A DNA stretch of 37,645 nucleotides from NCBI GenBank assembly GCA_013288205.1, contig JABDCH010000018.1, positions 1 to 37,645 of the forward strand, read 5' to 3'. The position numbers and the translations under genes are program-made. Shown here one piece after another: positions 1-8,585 of this stretch. The DNA comes from Bacteroidota bacterium (GTDB lineage Bacteria > Bacteroidota > Bacteroidia > JABEUT01). The notes under the pieces are model-generated. The model had not been told where the DNA came from. It saw only the letters and a program-made list of their open reading frames with translations, and ran no database searches. Numbering within the stretch: the first letter of the stretch is position 1; every line of letters starts with the position of its first letter.

Positions 1-39
1 TAGCAAATCCACTTACATCTATGAGTATCCAAATTTTCT

Positions 40-47
40 TATATTTG
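40..47 (+). promoter_or_regulatory. -7 promoter element of the FadL-like gene
   Basis: TATATTTG is a perfect match to the Bacteroidota -7 consensus TAnnTTTG and lies 21 nt before the ATG at 69. It falls inside the longer reading frame that opens at 21, so it supports 69 as the true start. No TTG -33 box is visible at the usual spacing. Confidence 0.55.
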
Positions 48-68
48 ATAACCAAAACACCCCTTATT

Positions 69-1364
69 ATGAAAAAACTACTTGTTATTTTTTCATTCCT
101 GCCTATTTGTGTTCCATTTTCCAGCTTGATGGCAGACGGTTTTCAGATTCCTCAACAATCTACTAAATCCACGGCCTTTGGAGGCGCTTTTACGGGATAC
201 TGCGGAGATGCATCTACGGCATTTTATAATCCGGGAGGAATGAATAATTTACACGGACAAAATTTTACGGCCGGGATAATCGGGCTGTTTCCATACGTTT
301 CTGTTCAAACACCTGCAACGGCAAATATTACCCAAACATCAAAAATTTATACTCCCATCGGATTATATTATGTGGGAAGTTTTTGGAATAGTGTTAGAAT
401 AGGATTGGCTATTAATAACCAGTTTGGTTCTTCAGTGTCATATCCAAGCCAGTGGGAGGGGCAGTATATTGTACAAAGTATAGAATTGAAAACTTATATG
501 TTTCAACCTACGGTATCATATCAGATATGCAAGCAACTAAGTGTGGGAGCCGGATTTGTTTATACGTTTGGAACTTTTTCCGACACCAAAGCCATTCCTG
601 TGGCAAGCAGTCAGTATTCCAATGGGGAAGCATCGCTAAGTGGTAATGGAAATGCAGTGGGCTATAATGTTGGACTTTTTTCCAAAATATGGCAGCATGG
701 AAATGACAGCGCTAACAATCAATTATTACAAATCGGTATGAGTTATCGTTCAGGGTTACCTATGAAGGTATCAAGTGGCAATGTTAGCTTTTCGCAAATT
801 CCCGCCTCTCTCGCAACAGAATTTCCTTCATCTGAAAATTTCTCTACCCAGGTGAATATGCCTGCTGTATTTACGGCCGGGCTTGCATATAAATTCTCTT
901 GCTGTAAAAATTGGGATTTTATGGTGACCTATGATTTCAATTATGTGTTCTGGAACACCTATGATTCACTACATTTTAATTTCACAAATACCAATACTCC
1001 ATCGCAGGGCTTCCACTACAATTGGAAAAATGCTACTGCTCATCGCTTTGGTGCAGAAGCAACCTACATGAAAAATTATTCCATAAGGATGGGGTACTAT
1101 ATTGATAACACTCCTATACAAAATGGATACGTCAGCCCTGAAATAGTAGATGCTAATGCCACCGGATTTTGTTTGGGAGTAGGCATTAAATTCTGTCAGC
1201 ATTATTCGGTTGATTTGTCATATCTGCGTTCTGATTTTACGTGGAATAATACTACATGGAATAATCCAAGTGGAGGTTCGGAATCACTTGCCGGCCCTGA
1301 TTTTTCGGCATCCTATCACCGCATAGTGAATATGTTTGGAATAGGGGTTAATTATCAATTTTAA
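69..1364 (+). CDS. OmpP1/FadL family outer membrane transport protein
   Basis: A 431-residue outer membrane beta-barrel of the OmpP1/FadL/TodX family, which takes up long-chain fatty acids or other hydrophobic molecules. The sequence shows a signal peptide (MKKLLVIFSFLPICVPFSS, then cleavage near LMADGF), the family's N-terminal region with the conserved AFYNPGGM stretch about 55 residues in, alternating beta-strand-like segments throughout and a terminal NYQF ending in aromatic Phe, as expected for BAM-dependent insertion. The frame is open back to 21, but an excellent -7 box at 40-47 and the canonical signal peptide argue for the ATG at 69. It ends 11 nt before the next gene, so the two are probably one operon. 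The substrate cannot be told. Confidence 0.88.
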   Translation: MKKLLVIFSFLPICVPFSSLMADGFQIPQQSTKSTAFGGAFTGYCGDASTAFYNPGGMNNLHGQNFTAGIIGLFPYVSVQTPATANITQTSKIYTPIGLYYVGSFWNSVRIGLAINNQFGSSVSYPSQWEGQYIVQSIELKTYMFQPTVSYQICKQLSVGAGFVYTFGTFSDTKAIPVASSQYSNGEASLSGNGNAVGYNVGLFSKIWQHGNDSANNQLLQIGMSYRSGLPMKVSSGNVSFSQIPASLATEFPSSENFSTQVNMPAVFTAGLAYKFSCCKNWDFMVTYDFNYVFWNTYDSLHFNFTNTNTPSQGFHYNWKNATAHRFGAEATYMKNYSIRMGYYIDNTPIQNGYVSPEIVDANATGFCLGVGIKFCQHYSVDLSYLRSDFTWNNTTWNNPSGGSESLAGPDFSASYHRIVNMFGIGVNYQF

Positions 1365-1375
1365 AATTACTTGCC

Positions 1376-2722
1376 ATGAAAAGAATAACTATATACATAA
1401 CAGTTGTTGCGTTGGCATTGTCTTCCTGCACAAAAACACAATTCAATAGCCAAACCTATTCTACCGGAAAAGCTAATTTTTCTACTTTCATCTCGGTGGG
1501 TAATTCCCTTACGCAGGGGTACATGGATGGAGGTCTTTATTATTACGGACAAAGCAATTCCTATCCTTCCATCATAGCAAAGCAAGCGCAAAAGGCCAAT
1601 TCTTCCATTGCTTTTTCACAGCCTAAGGTAACCGGTAACGGCTCCGGGTACATCCATTTGGTATATGCAAACGGACAGATTGTCCCTGTTCAACCCGGCG
1701 ATGATTCTACAGCAGGCCCCAATCCTGCAGATGCCGATCCTTCCTGGGCAACATGGGGGATAAATTTACAAGGCAATACATATAACAATCTTGGTATTGC
1801 GGGAATATTGCTCAATAATTGTGTGGCGCTTAATCCGACACAGGCTCTTATCAATAACGTGATATGCGGATACCAGATGATTTCACAACTGGGCCCGGGT
1901 TATATTGGTAACCCGTATGGAAGATATCTTAAATTCGGAAGCGCTCTTTCTGCCAATCCTACACAATATATCGATTTTGTAAGAGCGAGCAAAGCCACCT
2001 TTTTTACTTGTTGGTTAGGTAATAATGATGTGTTGGCGTATGCAACAGCCGGAGGAGTAGTTCAGCGCGACACGATACAAGGATTTGGTACCATTGCGTT
2101 GAACGATATTACCCCGCCTGCCGAATTTGCACAGAAATACGATTCAATACTTACTGTTTTTCATAATCAGGGCGCGCAAGGCATTTGTGCTACCATACCG
2201 GATATTACATCTATACCCTTTTTTAATACAGTGCCAAACTATGCGATGTTAAACGGGGTTAAACAATATCTTTATATCACCACGGCTGCGGGAGTAAGAC
2301 AAGCCAATAGCGGCGATTATATACTGCTTACAGAGTATAATAATGTATTGGCAGGGCAGGGGATAAGTCCTTCTAATCCCATACCCAATAACCAGGTGTT
2401 AGATGCTTCAGAGGTTGATTCGGTTGAAATAGCCACCAATGCCTACAATACTTCCATTCGGAGTATAGCTGCTTCGTTTGGTTACCCCGTGGCTGATATG
2501 CATCAATTTTTGGGATCCTTACAAAGTAGCATTACTGTTGATGGAGAAACCCTCACCAGGCAATTTATTCAGGGTGGCGCTTTTGGGTTAGATGGAATAC
2601 ATCCTACTGCTGTAGGATATGCACTTATAGCGAACCAATTTATTACTTCCATCAATGCCAACTATGGGGCAACCATTCCTCCTGCTGATTTGTCGCAATA
2701 TAGGGGAGAGTTGTTTCCATAG
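1376..2722 (+). CDS. SGNH/GDSL-family lipoprotein (hydrolase/esterase)
   Basis: A 448-residue secreted lipoprotein of the SGNH/GDSL hydrolase superfamily. The N-terminus is a lipoprotein signal peptide with lipobox LSSC (Cys18). Block I is the GNSLTQG motif with the likely nucleophile Ser44; block III is GNND in CWLGNNDV; block V is DGIHPT near residue 405, supplying the catalytic Asp and His. The family hydrolyses esters of lipids or acetylated carbohydrates; this member's substrate is unknown. It follows the FadL-like gene by 11 nt, suggesting co-expression of a lipid or ester hydrolase with a hydrophobic-compound porin (inference). The next gene is convergent, 12 nt downstream. Confidence 0.87.
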   Translation: MKRITIYITVVALALSSCTKTQFNSQTYSTGKANFSTFISVGNSLTQGYMDGGLYYYGQSNSYPSIIAKQAQKANSSIAFSQPKVTGNGSGYIHLVYANGQIVPVQPGDDSTAGPNPADADPSWATWGINLQGNTYNNLGIAGILLNNCVALNPTQALINNVICGYQMISQLGPGYIGNPYGRYLKFGSALSANPTQYIDFVRASKATFFTCWLGNNDVLAYATAGGVVQRDTIQGFGTIALNDITPPAEFAQKYDSILTVFHNQGAQGICATIPDITSIPFFNTVPNYAMLNGVKQYLYITTAAGVRQANSGDYILLTEYNNVLAGQGISPSNPIPNNQVLDASEVDSVEIATNAYNTSIRSIAASFGYPVADMHQFLGSLQSSITVDGETLTRQFIQGGAFGLDGIHPTAVGYALIANQFITSINANYGATIPPADLSQYRGELFP

Positions 2723-2734
2723 TAATAAGTAGGG

Positions 2735-4075
2735 TCAGAAATAGAGCCGTAAAAACCCAACTGCAAGCGACACATCAGCATTGCTTTTACCTGCATAAGA
2801 GGTAATATCGCCCGTTCCTATATAAAATTCGAGATTAGATGTCACATTAATAGTTACCCCAACAGGTAAGGCCCATTCATCGTTTACGCTCACTGCCAAA
2901 CCGGGACATAACGTAATGTACTTGGATACTTTTAATTGACTGCCAAAGGCAAAATAAGGACCTGCTAACCCGCCGGGAACATTATTCATAGGTAATATAA
3001 TATCGGAAGAAAGTGTCACGCGTTTGTTTACATAATAGCTAACTCCTCCTTTCATTTCAGCCGGTAGTGGAGTTGTATACTCAGATTGTGGGGAGGAACC
3101 GGACAACGTACCATTTTTCAACTCATTAATAAAATCACTACCATGTATTACAGATGCAATGCCAGTATCGGTGGTTGTTTTGTATCCATGTTCCCACCTT
3201 ATAGAGCCTATATCAATAAGTGATATTCCTGCTTTCCATCGTTTATGAATAATCCCTATCCCCAGGTCAACAGCTTCACCATGCCCCGGAGTATTAAAAA
3301 AGCCTGAAGGCATGTTCGGGTAATACTCATTTATAGCATACAGGGCATCTAAAGCCCCATTAGAAACAGAGCCGTTTACATCGGCTATTCCCATTATATA
3401 CTTTACTCCAATACCGCCATATATGCCTGTTAGTTCACCCGAATTACTGAAGGAAAAACAACTTGTTGCAGATGCATAAGGATCGCTTTGTGTTCCACCC
3501 AAATCAAAGAGCCTCACACCATAATCCAAATTTATTTCCCTGTAATGGGTGTATGATAAATTAGTTCCATTCAACAATGCCAGTGTAGTAGCATCATTGT
3601 ATACCTTGTCACCACTGGGATTGATAGCCTGCGATGCATTAAGCCCCAAAAAAGCATTGGACTGTATCTTGTCAGTCATATTTACGGCAAAAGTCCCCGG
3701 TACTTCATGTACTTTGAAAGACATGGCAAACCAATTGACATCGGCGTTTGTATTCATCCCATCCCGTGAGCCTAATATCCCCTGCCAAGCGGTGCCCCTG
3801 GTTAAAAGGCTTGTTCCGTAAAAAGCATTCATTAAGCCCGGAAAACTCATCCCCTGCGACTGACCACTTATTCCGGCATTTAATAGGGTAAAAGAAAAGG
3901 AATGGTTTGTAGTCCAACCCAAGTTGGCAGGGTTAACACCAATAGCTTCCCAATCTTGTGCCACAGCAGTAAGAGCGCCACTTTTAGCATCGGATACAGG
4001 AAGAACATATTGAACTTGTCCGGCAGATGAAAGTACAATGAATAATAAGGAAATCGTTGCTAACCGGTTTTTCAT
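2735..4075 (-). CDS. DUF5723-type outer-membrane/secreted protein
   Basis: A 446-residue exported protein with signal peptide MKNRLATISLLFIVLSSAG. The mature part starts with a stretch typical of Bacteroidota DUF5723 proteins (VSDAKSGALTAVAQDWEAIG, then NPANLGW) and continues with many amphipathic beta strands and Gly/Asn turns, ending in RLYF. The NPANLG element resembles the NPA motif of FadL/PorV-like barrels, so an outer membrane barrel is the best structural guess. No enzymatic motif is visible and the function is unknown. A promoter-like TAAATTTCG reads on the minus strand at 4117-4109, 33 nt before the start. It converges on the SGNH lipoprotein gene. Confidence 0.72.
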   Translation of the reverse strand: MKNRLATISLLFIVLSSAGQVQYVLPVSDAKSGALTAVAQDWEAIGVNPANLGWTTNHSFSFTLLNAGISGQSQGMSFPGLMNAFYGTSLLTRGTAWQGILGSRDGMNTNADVNWFAMSFKVHEVPGTFAVNMTDKIQSNAFLGLNASQAINPSGDKVYNDATTLALLNGTNLSYTHYREINLDYGVRLFDLGGTQSDPYASATSCFSFSNSGELTGIYGGIGVKYIMGIADVNGSVSNGALDALYAINEYYPNMPSGFFNTPGHGEAVDLGIGIIHKRWKAGISLIDIGSIRWEHGYKTTTDTGIASVIHGSDFINELKNGTLSGSSPQSEYTTPLPAEMKGGVSYYVNKRVTLSSDIILPMNNVPGGLAGPYFAFGSQLKVSKYITLCPGLAVSVNDEWALPVGVTINVTSNLEFYIGTGDITSYAGKSNADVSLAVGFLRLYF

Positions 4076-4209
4076 CTTAATTGAATTCTTTAACGTCCTT
4101 ATATAATACGAAATTTATTCGCTTAAGTTACGCATTTGCAACAGCAGAATCCTCAGTGATAGATTTTGAATTAACAGAAATATAATAGCATGCTGGTAAA
4201 GTATTCTGA

Positions 4210-4217
4210 TACTTTTG
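4210..4217 (+). promoter_or_regulatory. -7 promoter element of the cytochrome b gene
   Basis: TACTTTTG matches TAnnTTTG and ends 16 nt before the ATG at 4234. It is bracketed by the 6-bp inverted repeat AGTATT (4200-4205) / AATACT (4223-4228), which may be an operator or chance. Confidence 0.55.
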
Positions 4218-4233
4218 CAGGTAATACTACAAT

Positions 4234-4899
4234 ATGGATAAAGAATCAAAAGCCGTTATTACTGAGCCCTCATTTAAGGGAAAGCATTCAACATTACTAC
4301 GCATTTGGCACTGGAGTACATTCATAATTATTTTAGGTTCATTAGTTACCGTGCTTTTTGCGAAAACACTTTTCAATGCAAAAGACAATACTTTGCCGGT
4401 GCAGCAGAATCTGCAAAAAAGTAATATCACAGTTTCTCCTGACCAAGCCCGCTCAGTGGCACACGATTTTAATGATTTGATTTGGCACTGGCATATTTAT
4501 GTTGGGTACGTTTTAGCAGGGTTGTTATTGTTCCGCATACTGTTGGAGTTCTTTCAACCCAAACAGCAAAAGCTTGTGTCGTTACTTAAAAATGCCTTGA
4601 AATATTTACGTATTCCTGGAACAAACAAACAAAATGCGAAGCATTTTTTGTGGGTAAAATACCTCTACCTTATATTTTACTTTTCACTTTTTGTACAGGC
4701 TTGTACAGGTCTTTTTATGGTTTATTCAGACGATGTACCTGGGTTGAAAAATATACGGCATACGGCAAAAGATATTCATAATATATTTATGTGGATAATC
4801 ATTTCATACATCGTAATCCACATAAGCGGTGTTATTCTTGCTGAACTTGGCAAAAAATACAAGGGCATTGTATCTGATATGATTAATGGCGGAGAGTAG
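4234..4899 (+). CDS. Cytochrome b561-like / cytochrome b/b6 domain membrane protein
   Basis: A 221-residue inner membrane protein with four predicted helices at about residues 22-45, 85-105, 143-165 and 185-210. Histidines sit where di-heme cytochromes b of the Ni/Fe-hydrogenase/b561 superfamily place their ligands: His26 in RIWHW at the first helix, the HWH cluster before helix 2, and the DIHN and VIHISG histidines in the last helices. Such proteins pass electrons between quinone and a partner protein. No partner (hydrogenase, molybdoenzyme, YceI) lies next to it, so the electron donor is unknown. It appears to be a single-gene unit with its own promoter. Confidence 0.78.
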   Translation: MDKESKAVITEPSFKGKHSTLLRIWHWSTFIIILGSLVTVLFAKTLFNAKDNTLPVQQNLQKSNITVSPDQARSVAHDFNDLIWHWHIYVGYVLAGLLLFRILLEFFQPKQQKLVSLLKNALKYLRIPGTNKQNAKHFLWVKYLYLIFYFSLFVQACTGLFMVYSDDVPGLKNIRHTAKDIHNIFMWIIISYIVIHISGVILAELGKKYKGIVSDMINGGE

Positions 4900-5022
4900 T
4901 ATTTATTGAAATTTATTTTATCCCCTTTTTGCTTAAAATTTCGTTTTAACCCAACGCTTTGTCTATTCTTTTCGTATAGTAGTGTATGAAGGGAGAATAT
5001 TTTCCGAATGGATACCCCCCTC
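4900..5022. other. Intergenic region upstream of the GloVer gene
   Basis: AT-rich spacer after the cytochrome b gene with no convincing terminator hairpin, small gene or RNA gene. A run of six C at 5015-5020 precedes the direct repeats. A 96-codon open frame on the minus strand here has no family-like content and spans the repeats, so it is not called. Confidence 0.5.
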
Positions 5023-5064
5023 AATAGGTGAAAACCACCACATAATAAGTGAAAACCGCCATAC
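5023..5064 (+). repeat. Two tandem 21-bp repeats, probable activator binding site
   Basis: Two back-to-back 21-bp units (5023-5043 and 5044-5064) share the core GTGAAAACC, with about four mismatches between copies. The 21-bp period is two turns of B-DNA, so both copies face the same side of the helix. They end 12 bp before the TTG -33 box at 5077, the classic place for an activator. The binding protein is unknown. Confidence 0.6.
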
Positions 5065-5076
5065 AATAATTCCCGG

Positions 5077-5106
5077 TTGCTTTAAATAGTTCCATACGTA
5101 TATTTG
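5077..5106 (+). promoter_or_regulatory. Full Bacteroidota-type promoter of the GloVer gene
   Basis: TTG at 5077-5079, a 19-nt spacer and TATATTTG at 5099-5106 fit the -33/-7 consensus recognised by the Bacteroidota primary sigma factor. The ATG at 5129 is 22 nt downstream. It is the only promoter in the window where both boxes are convincing at ideal spacing. Confidence 0.7.
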
Positions 5107-5128
5107 AATAAATCTTAAAAACTACGCC

Positions 5129-6595
5129 ATGAAAAACAAAATCTCTACATTCACATTTGCTGCTTTTTTAGCAGCCGTTTTATTTTATTCTACCCGGGTT
5201 TCTGCACAAGTTTTATATGGTTTAACAAGCGCCGGTGGCGACTATCTGGCCGGCACTATATTTTCTATTACTCCATCGGGAGATTTTAAAACATTTGCAA
5301 GTCTTAACCCGACTTTTGCGGCAACACCATACGGGAGTTTGTTGTATGCAAGCGATAATAATTTCTATGCTTCTTCCGTAGATGGTGGTTATGGAGGCAG
5401 TTGCACCATATTCAAATGCGACCACAACGGAATGCTGACTACCATGATAAATCTTGATTCTGTTTGGGGCTCTTCAGAGCCACAGGGCAACGGTCTGCTT
5501 CAGGCTATGGATGGTAATTTATACGGCATGACAACTATGGGAGGGCCAAATACATTTGGAGTTATTTTTAAACTTCAACTTTCCGGTCAATATTCTGCTT
5601 TGCATTTTTTCAACGATATCGATGGAGGTAGTCCTTATGGCAGTTTAATACAAACAAAAGATGGTAATCTTTGGGGTATGACAAGCGGAGGTGGAGGCGA
5701 TAGTTTATCACCTGGTTATGGGAATATCTTCTCTTGTAGTCCCACCGGAATATATACTTCTGTTTTTAATTTCAACGACAGTGATGGGGCTGTACCATAT
5801 GGAGACTTATTGCTTGCCAATGATGGTAATTTTTATGGGCTCACATCACAGGGAGGGTTATATGGTTTTGGGGTTCTTTTCAGATACAGTCCTACTTCCA
5901 ATACATATACCAAACTTGTTGATTTTAATGGAACCAAGGGTGCCTACCCTACAGGCTCTCTCATCCAGGCAACTGACGGTAAATTGTATGGTTTGACTTC
6001 TGGTCAGCGATATTATTACTCATATTATCCTGATTCAACAAATGGCACTTATAGTACTCTCTTCTCTTGTACATTATCTGGTAACCTCACTACGTTAGTA
6101 TATTTTAACGATAGTATTAATGGATTACTTCCCTTAGGTACTTTAAGCCAGGCAAGCGATGGGAATCTATATGGAATGACATCTTATGGTGGAAAATATA
6201 ACCTGGGAACCATCTTTCAATATTCATTATCCAACCAGTTTAACAAATTGCTTGATTTTAGTGGAGAAACTGGTTATAATCCAATGTTTGGAAAAGTGAT
6301 TGAGGTAGATAATTTGCCTGCCGGCTTAACAGAAATAAGTCATATACAAGGCACAGGTCTTTTCCCCAATCCCAATAATGGTCAATTTACTGTTCGGTTG
6401 TCAACCAATTGCAATTATGGTTCAATGGAAGTGTATAACACGCTTGGACAAAAAGTATTTGCTTCAGCGCTTCAACCCGGCGTTGCAGATAATAATATTA
6501 ATATGGGCTCAGAACCTAATGGGGTTTACCTGTACCGGGTTTTGAATGCAACAGGAAATGTAATTTCTAACGGGAAGTTTGTAATTCAGAAGTAG
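5129..6595 (+). CDS. GloVer-repeat secreted protein with T9SS type A sorting domain
   Basis: A 488-residue exported protein. A signal peptide (about residues 1-26, ending VSAQ) is followed by tandem repeats of about 50 residues of the pattern YGxTxxGGxxxxGTIFxxxxxGxxxxLxxFN, known as choice-of-anchor tandem repeat GloVer, expected to form a beta-propeller. About residues 405-488 are a type IX secretion C-terminal domain (starting GLFPNPNNGQF, with VYNTLGQKVF and PNGVYLYRV), which directs passage through T9SS and surface attachment or release. Ligand and biological role are unknown. It has its own promoter and the 21-bp direct repeats, so it is likely under specific regulation rather than constitutive. 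Confidence 0.88.
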   Translation: MKNKISTFTFAAFLAAVLFYSTRVSAQVLYGLTSAGGDYLAGTIFSITPSGDFKTFASLNPTFAATPYGSLLYASDNNFYASSVDGGYGGSCTIFKCDHNGMLTTMINLDSVWGSSEPQGNGLLQAMDGNLYGMTTMGGPNTFGVIFKLQLSGQYSALHFFNDIDGGSPYGSLIQTKDGNLWGMTSGGGGDSLSPGYGNIFSCSPTGIYTSVFNFNDSDGAVPYGDLLLANDGNFYGLTSQGGLYGFGVLFRYSPTSNTYTKLVDFNGTKGAYPTGSLIQATDGKLYGLTSGQRYYYSYYPDSTNGTYSTLFSCTLSGNLTTLVYFNDSINGLLPLGTLSQASDGNLYGMTSYGGKYNLGTIFQYSLSNQFNKLLDFSGETGYNPMFGKVIEVDNLPAGLTEISHIQGTGLFPNPNNGQFTVRLSTNCNYGSMEVYNTLGQKVFASALQPGVADNNINMGSEPNGVYLYRVLNATGNVISNGKFVIQK

Positions 6596-6764
6596 GAAAG
6601 CCAAACCCAAGCAGGTTACACTTTTAGACATCCCTTTTTTTTATCACTCTTTTCATAATTCTTGTCGATAGATTCGTCCTCTTAAACGAATTAAAATAGG
6701 AGTCAGGCCATCACTTTCGTACATTTAAGAAAGAGTAGCGGATTATTAATGTCCTTTAAATTGC

Positions 6765-8435
6765 ATGCTTATGCCACGGACAAAATCGAAAAAGAATGGG
6801 GCTGAAATACCTGTTAATATTGAAAAGGTGGAGGTCAGGTTATTACGAGTAAGCGACTATATCGGGCTATATGACTCCATGCGGGAAGCCTATAAAAACT
6901 GGCACGGAACATTATGGACCAGTGAAACGATAGAAAAACTAATAGAGATTTTCCCTGAGGGGCAATTGGTGGTATTGGTAAATGGCAAGGTTGTGGGCGT
7001 AGCTCTATCTATCATTGTAAATTACGATGATTTTGGAGATGACCATACATACAGGGAAATTACAGGCAAATATTCATTCACCACCCATAACCCTGATGGC
7101 GATGTATTATATGGGATTGAAGTTTTTGTTCATCCCGATTATCGGGGATTGCGGCTTGCAAGACGCCTGTACGATGCCCGCAAGGAACTTTGTATGAAAT
7201 TAAATTTAAAGGCAATTGTTTTTGGGGGAAGAATACCCAATTATAAAGACTATTCTTCCACTCTTAATCCTATGCAGTATATAGAGAAGGTAAAGACAAA
7301 GGAAATTTATGACCCGGTGCTTTCTTTTCAGCTCTTTAATGAATTTCATGTAGTGAAGCTTTTGAATAACTATATGCCGCATGACGAAGAATCGAAGGCC
7401 TATGCTACCTTGATGGAATGGAACAATGTACTATATCAAAAGGAAACTAAGCATCCTATGCAAAAGAAAACATCGGTACGTGTAGGGCTTGTACAATGGC
7501 AAATGCGTTCATTCAGAACATTCGAAGCCTTGTGTGAGCAGATTGAATTTTTTGTGGACTCAGTGGCCGGCTACAAATCTGATTTTATACTCTTTCCTGA
7601 ATTATTCAATGCTCCCTTAATGGCTGAATTTAATCATCAGACTCAATCGGAAGCCATCCGTAGTCTTACGCAATATACGGAACCCTTGCGCGATATATTT
7701 ATCAAGTATGCTGTTTCATTTAATATAAATATCATAACGGGCAGTATGCCTATTCTGCAAGACGGCAAACTATATAACATCGGTTACCTATGCAGAAGAG
7801 ATGGTAGTGTAGATACTTATACCAAGATACATATCACCCCTAACGAAATAAGTGCCTGGGGCATGGTTGGCGGAAACAAACTGAAAGTGTATAATACGGA
7901 TGCAGGAAAAATTGGAATACTGGTGTGCTATGATTCTGAATTTCCGGAATTGGCAAGACTGCTTGCCCTACAAGGCATGGAGATATTGTTTATTCCTTTT
8001 CTTACTGACACGCAAAATGCGTTTACACGGGTGAAATGCTGTGCTCAGGCAAGGGCGATAGAAAATGAATGTTACGTTGCGATGGCGGGTTGCGTGGGAA
8101 ATTTACCCAAAGTTCACAATATGGATATTCAGTATGCTCAGTCAGGCGTATTTACTCCTGCCGATTTTGCTTTCCCTACCAATGGAGTTAGGGCAGAAGC
8201 CACACCCAATACAGAAGCAGTATTAATTGCGGACCTCGAACTGGGAATGCTAAAGAAAGCACGGATTCAGGGAAGTGTACATAACCTGCTTGACAGGCGT
8301 ACCGATCTATATGAACTCAAACAGCTTATCCCCCCTGGTAACTGGGATATTATTACTAAAACTTCATCTCAAAATGGCAAACCTTCCAATCCTATGGATA
8401 AGGATAAAATTGCAAGAGATGGGATATTAGGTTAA
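6765..8435 (+). CDS. Bifunctional GNAT acetyltransferase / carbon-nitrogen hydrolase fusion
   Basis: A 556-residue two-domain cytosolic protein. About residues 20-210 are a GNAT N-acetyltransferase domain, with the acetyl-CoA loop in VHPDYRGLRLARRL. About residues 236-535 are a nitrilase-superfamily carbon-nitrogen hydrolase with the Glu-Lys-Cys triad in LFPELFN, YTKIHIT and LVCYDSEFPE. The nitrilase class hydrolyses amide or nitrile C-N bonds; this domain order is a known architecture in Bacteroidota and other phyla, but the substrate is not established. ATG at 6771 is an equally possible start (MPRTKSKK). No strong promoter is visible; TACATTTA at 6719-6726 is only a weak match. It stands alone. 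Confidence 0.88.
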   Translation: MLMPRTKSKKNGAEIPVNIEKVEVRLLRVSDYIGLYDSMREAYKNWHGTLWTSETIEKLIEIFPEGQLVVLVNGKVVGVALSIIVNYDDFGDDHTYREITGKYSFTTHNPDGDVLYGIEVFVHPDYRGLRLARRLYDARKELCMKLNLKAIVFGGRIPNYKDYSSTLNPMQYIEKVKTKEIYDPVLSFQLFNEFHVVKLLNNYMPHDEESKAYATLMEWNNVLYQKETKHPMQKKTSVRVGLVQWQMRSFRTFEALCEQIEFFVDSVAGYKSDFILFPELFNAPLMAEFNHQTQSEAIRSLTQYTEPLRDIFIKYAVSFNINIITGSMPILQDGKLYNIGYLCRRDGSVDTYTKIHITPNEISAWGMVGGNKLKVYNTDAGKIGILVCYDSEFPELARLLALQGMEILFIPFLTDTQNAFTRVKCCAQARAIENECYVAMAGCVGNLPKVHNMDIQYAQSGVFTPADFAFPTNGVRAEATPNTEAVLIADLELGMLKKARIQGSVHNLLDRRTDLYELKQLIPPGNWDIITKTSSQNGKPSNPMDKDKIARDGILG

Positions 8436-8488
8436 TATCTCCCCTTTCTCTCCCAGTAAGAATATTATTTCAAAACGGGAAATTTGTG

Positions 8489-8528
8489 GTAATCGAACAA
8501 AAGATTCCTCCCACTTTTGTTCCATTAC
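8489..8528. repeat. Long imperfect inverted repeat upstream of the three-gene cassette
   Basis: GTAATCGAACAAAAG (8489-8503) pairs with CTTTTGTTCCATTAC (8514-8528) over 15 positions with a single C-C mismatch and a 10-nt loop. No T-run follows on the plus strand, so it is a poor Rho-independent terminator. It lies 36 nt upstream of the -7 box of the next operon and could be an operator, a processing hairpin of the preceding mRNA, or a small mobile remnant. Confidence 0.55.
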
Positions 8529-8563
8529 AAATAATTAGAGGATTATTAATCCAAAAATCTGTA

Positions 8564-8571
8564 TATTTTTG
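8564..8571 (+). promoter_or_regulatory. -7 promoter element of the three-gene cassette
   Basis: TATTTTTG matches TAnnTTTG and ends 14 nt before the ATG at 8586. No -33 TTG is visible at 17-21 nt. Confidence 0.5.
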
Positions 8572-8585
8572 TAACTCTTAATAGA

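Noticed and set aside
21-68. Upstream extension of the FadL-like gene to ATG 21
   Set aside because: A perfect -7 promoter box lies inside it and the signal peptide starts at 69.
4776-5066. 96-codon minus-strand frame with GGFHLL repeats
   Set aside because: The protein repeats are simply translation of the 21-bp DNA repeats; it also covers the cytochrome b gene end.
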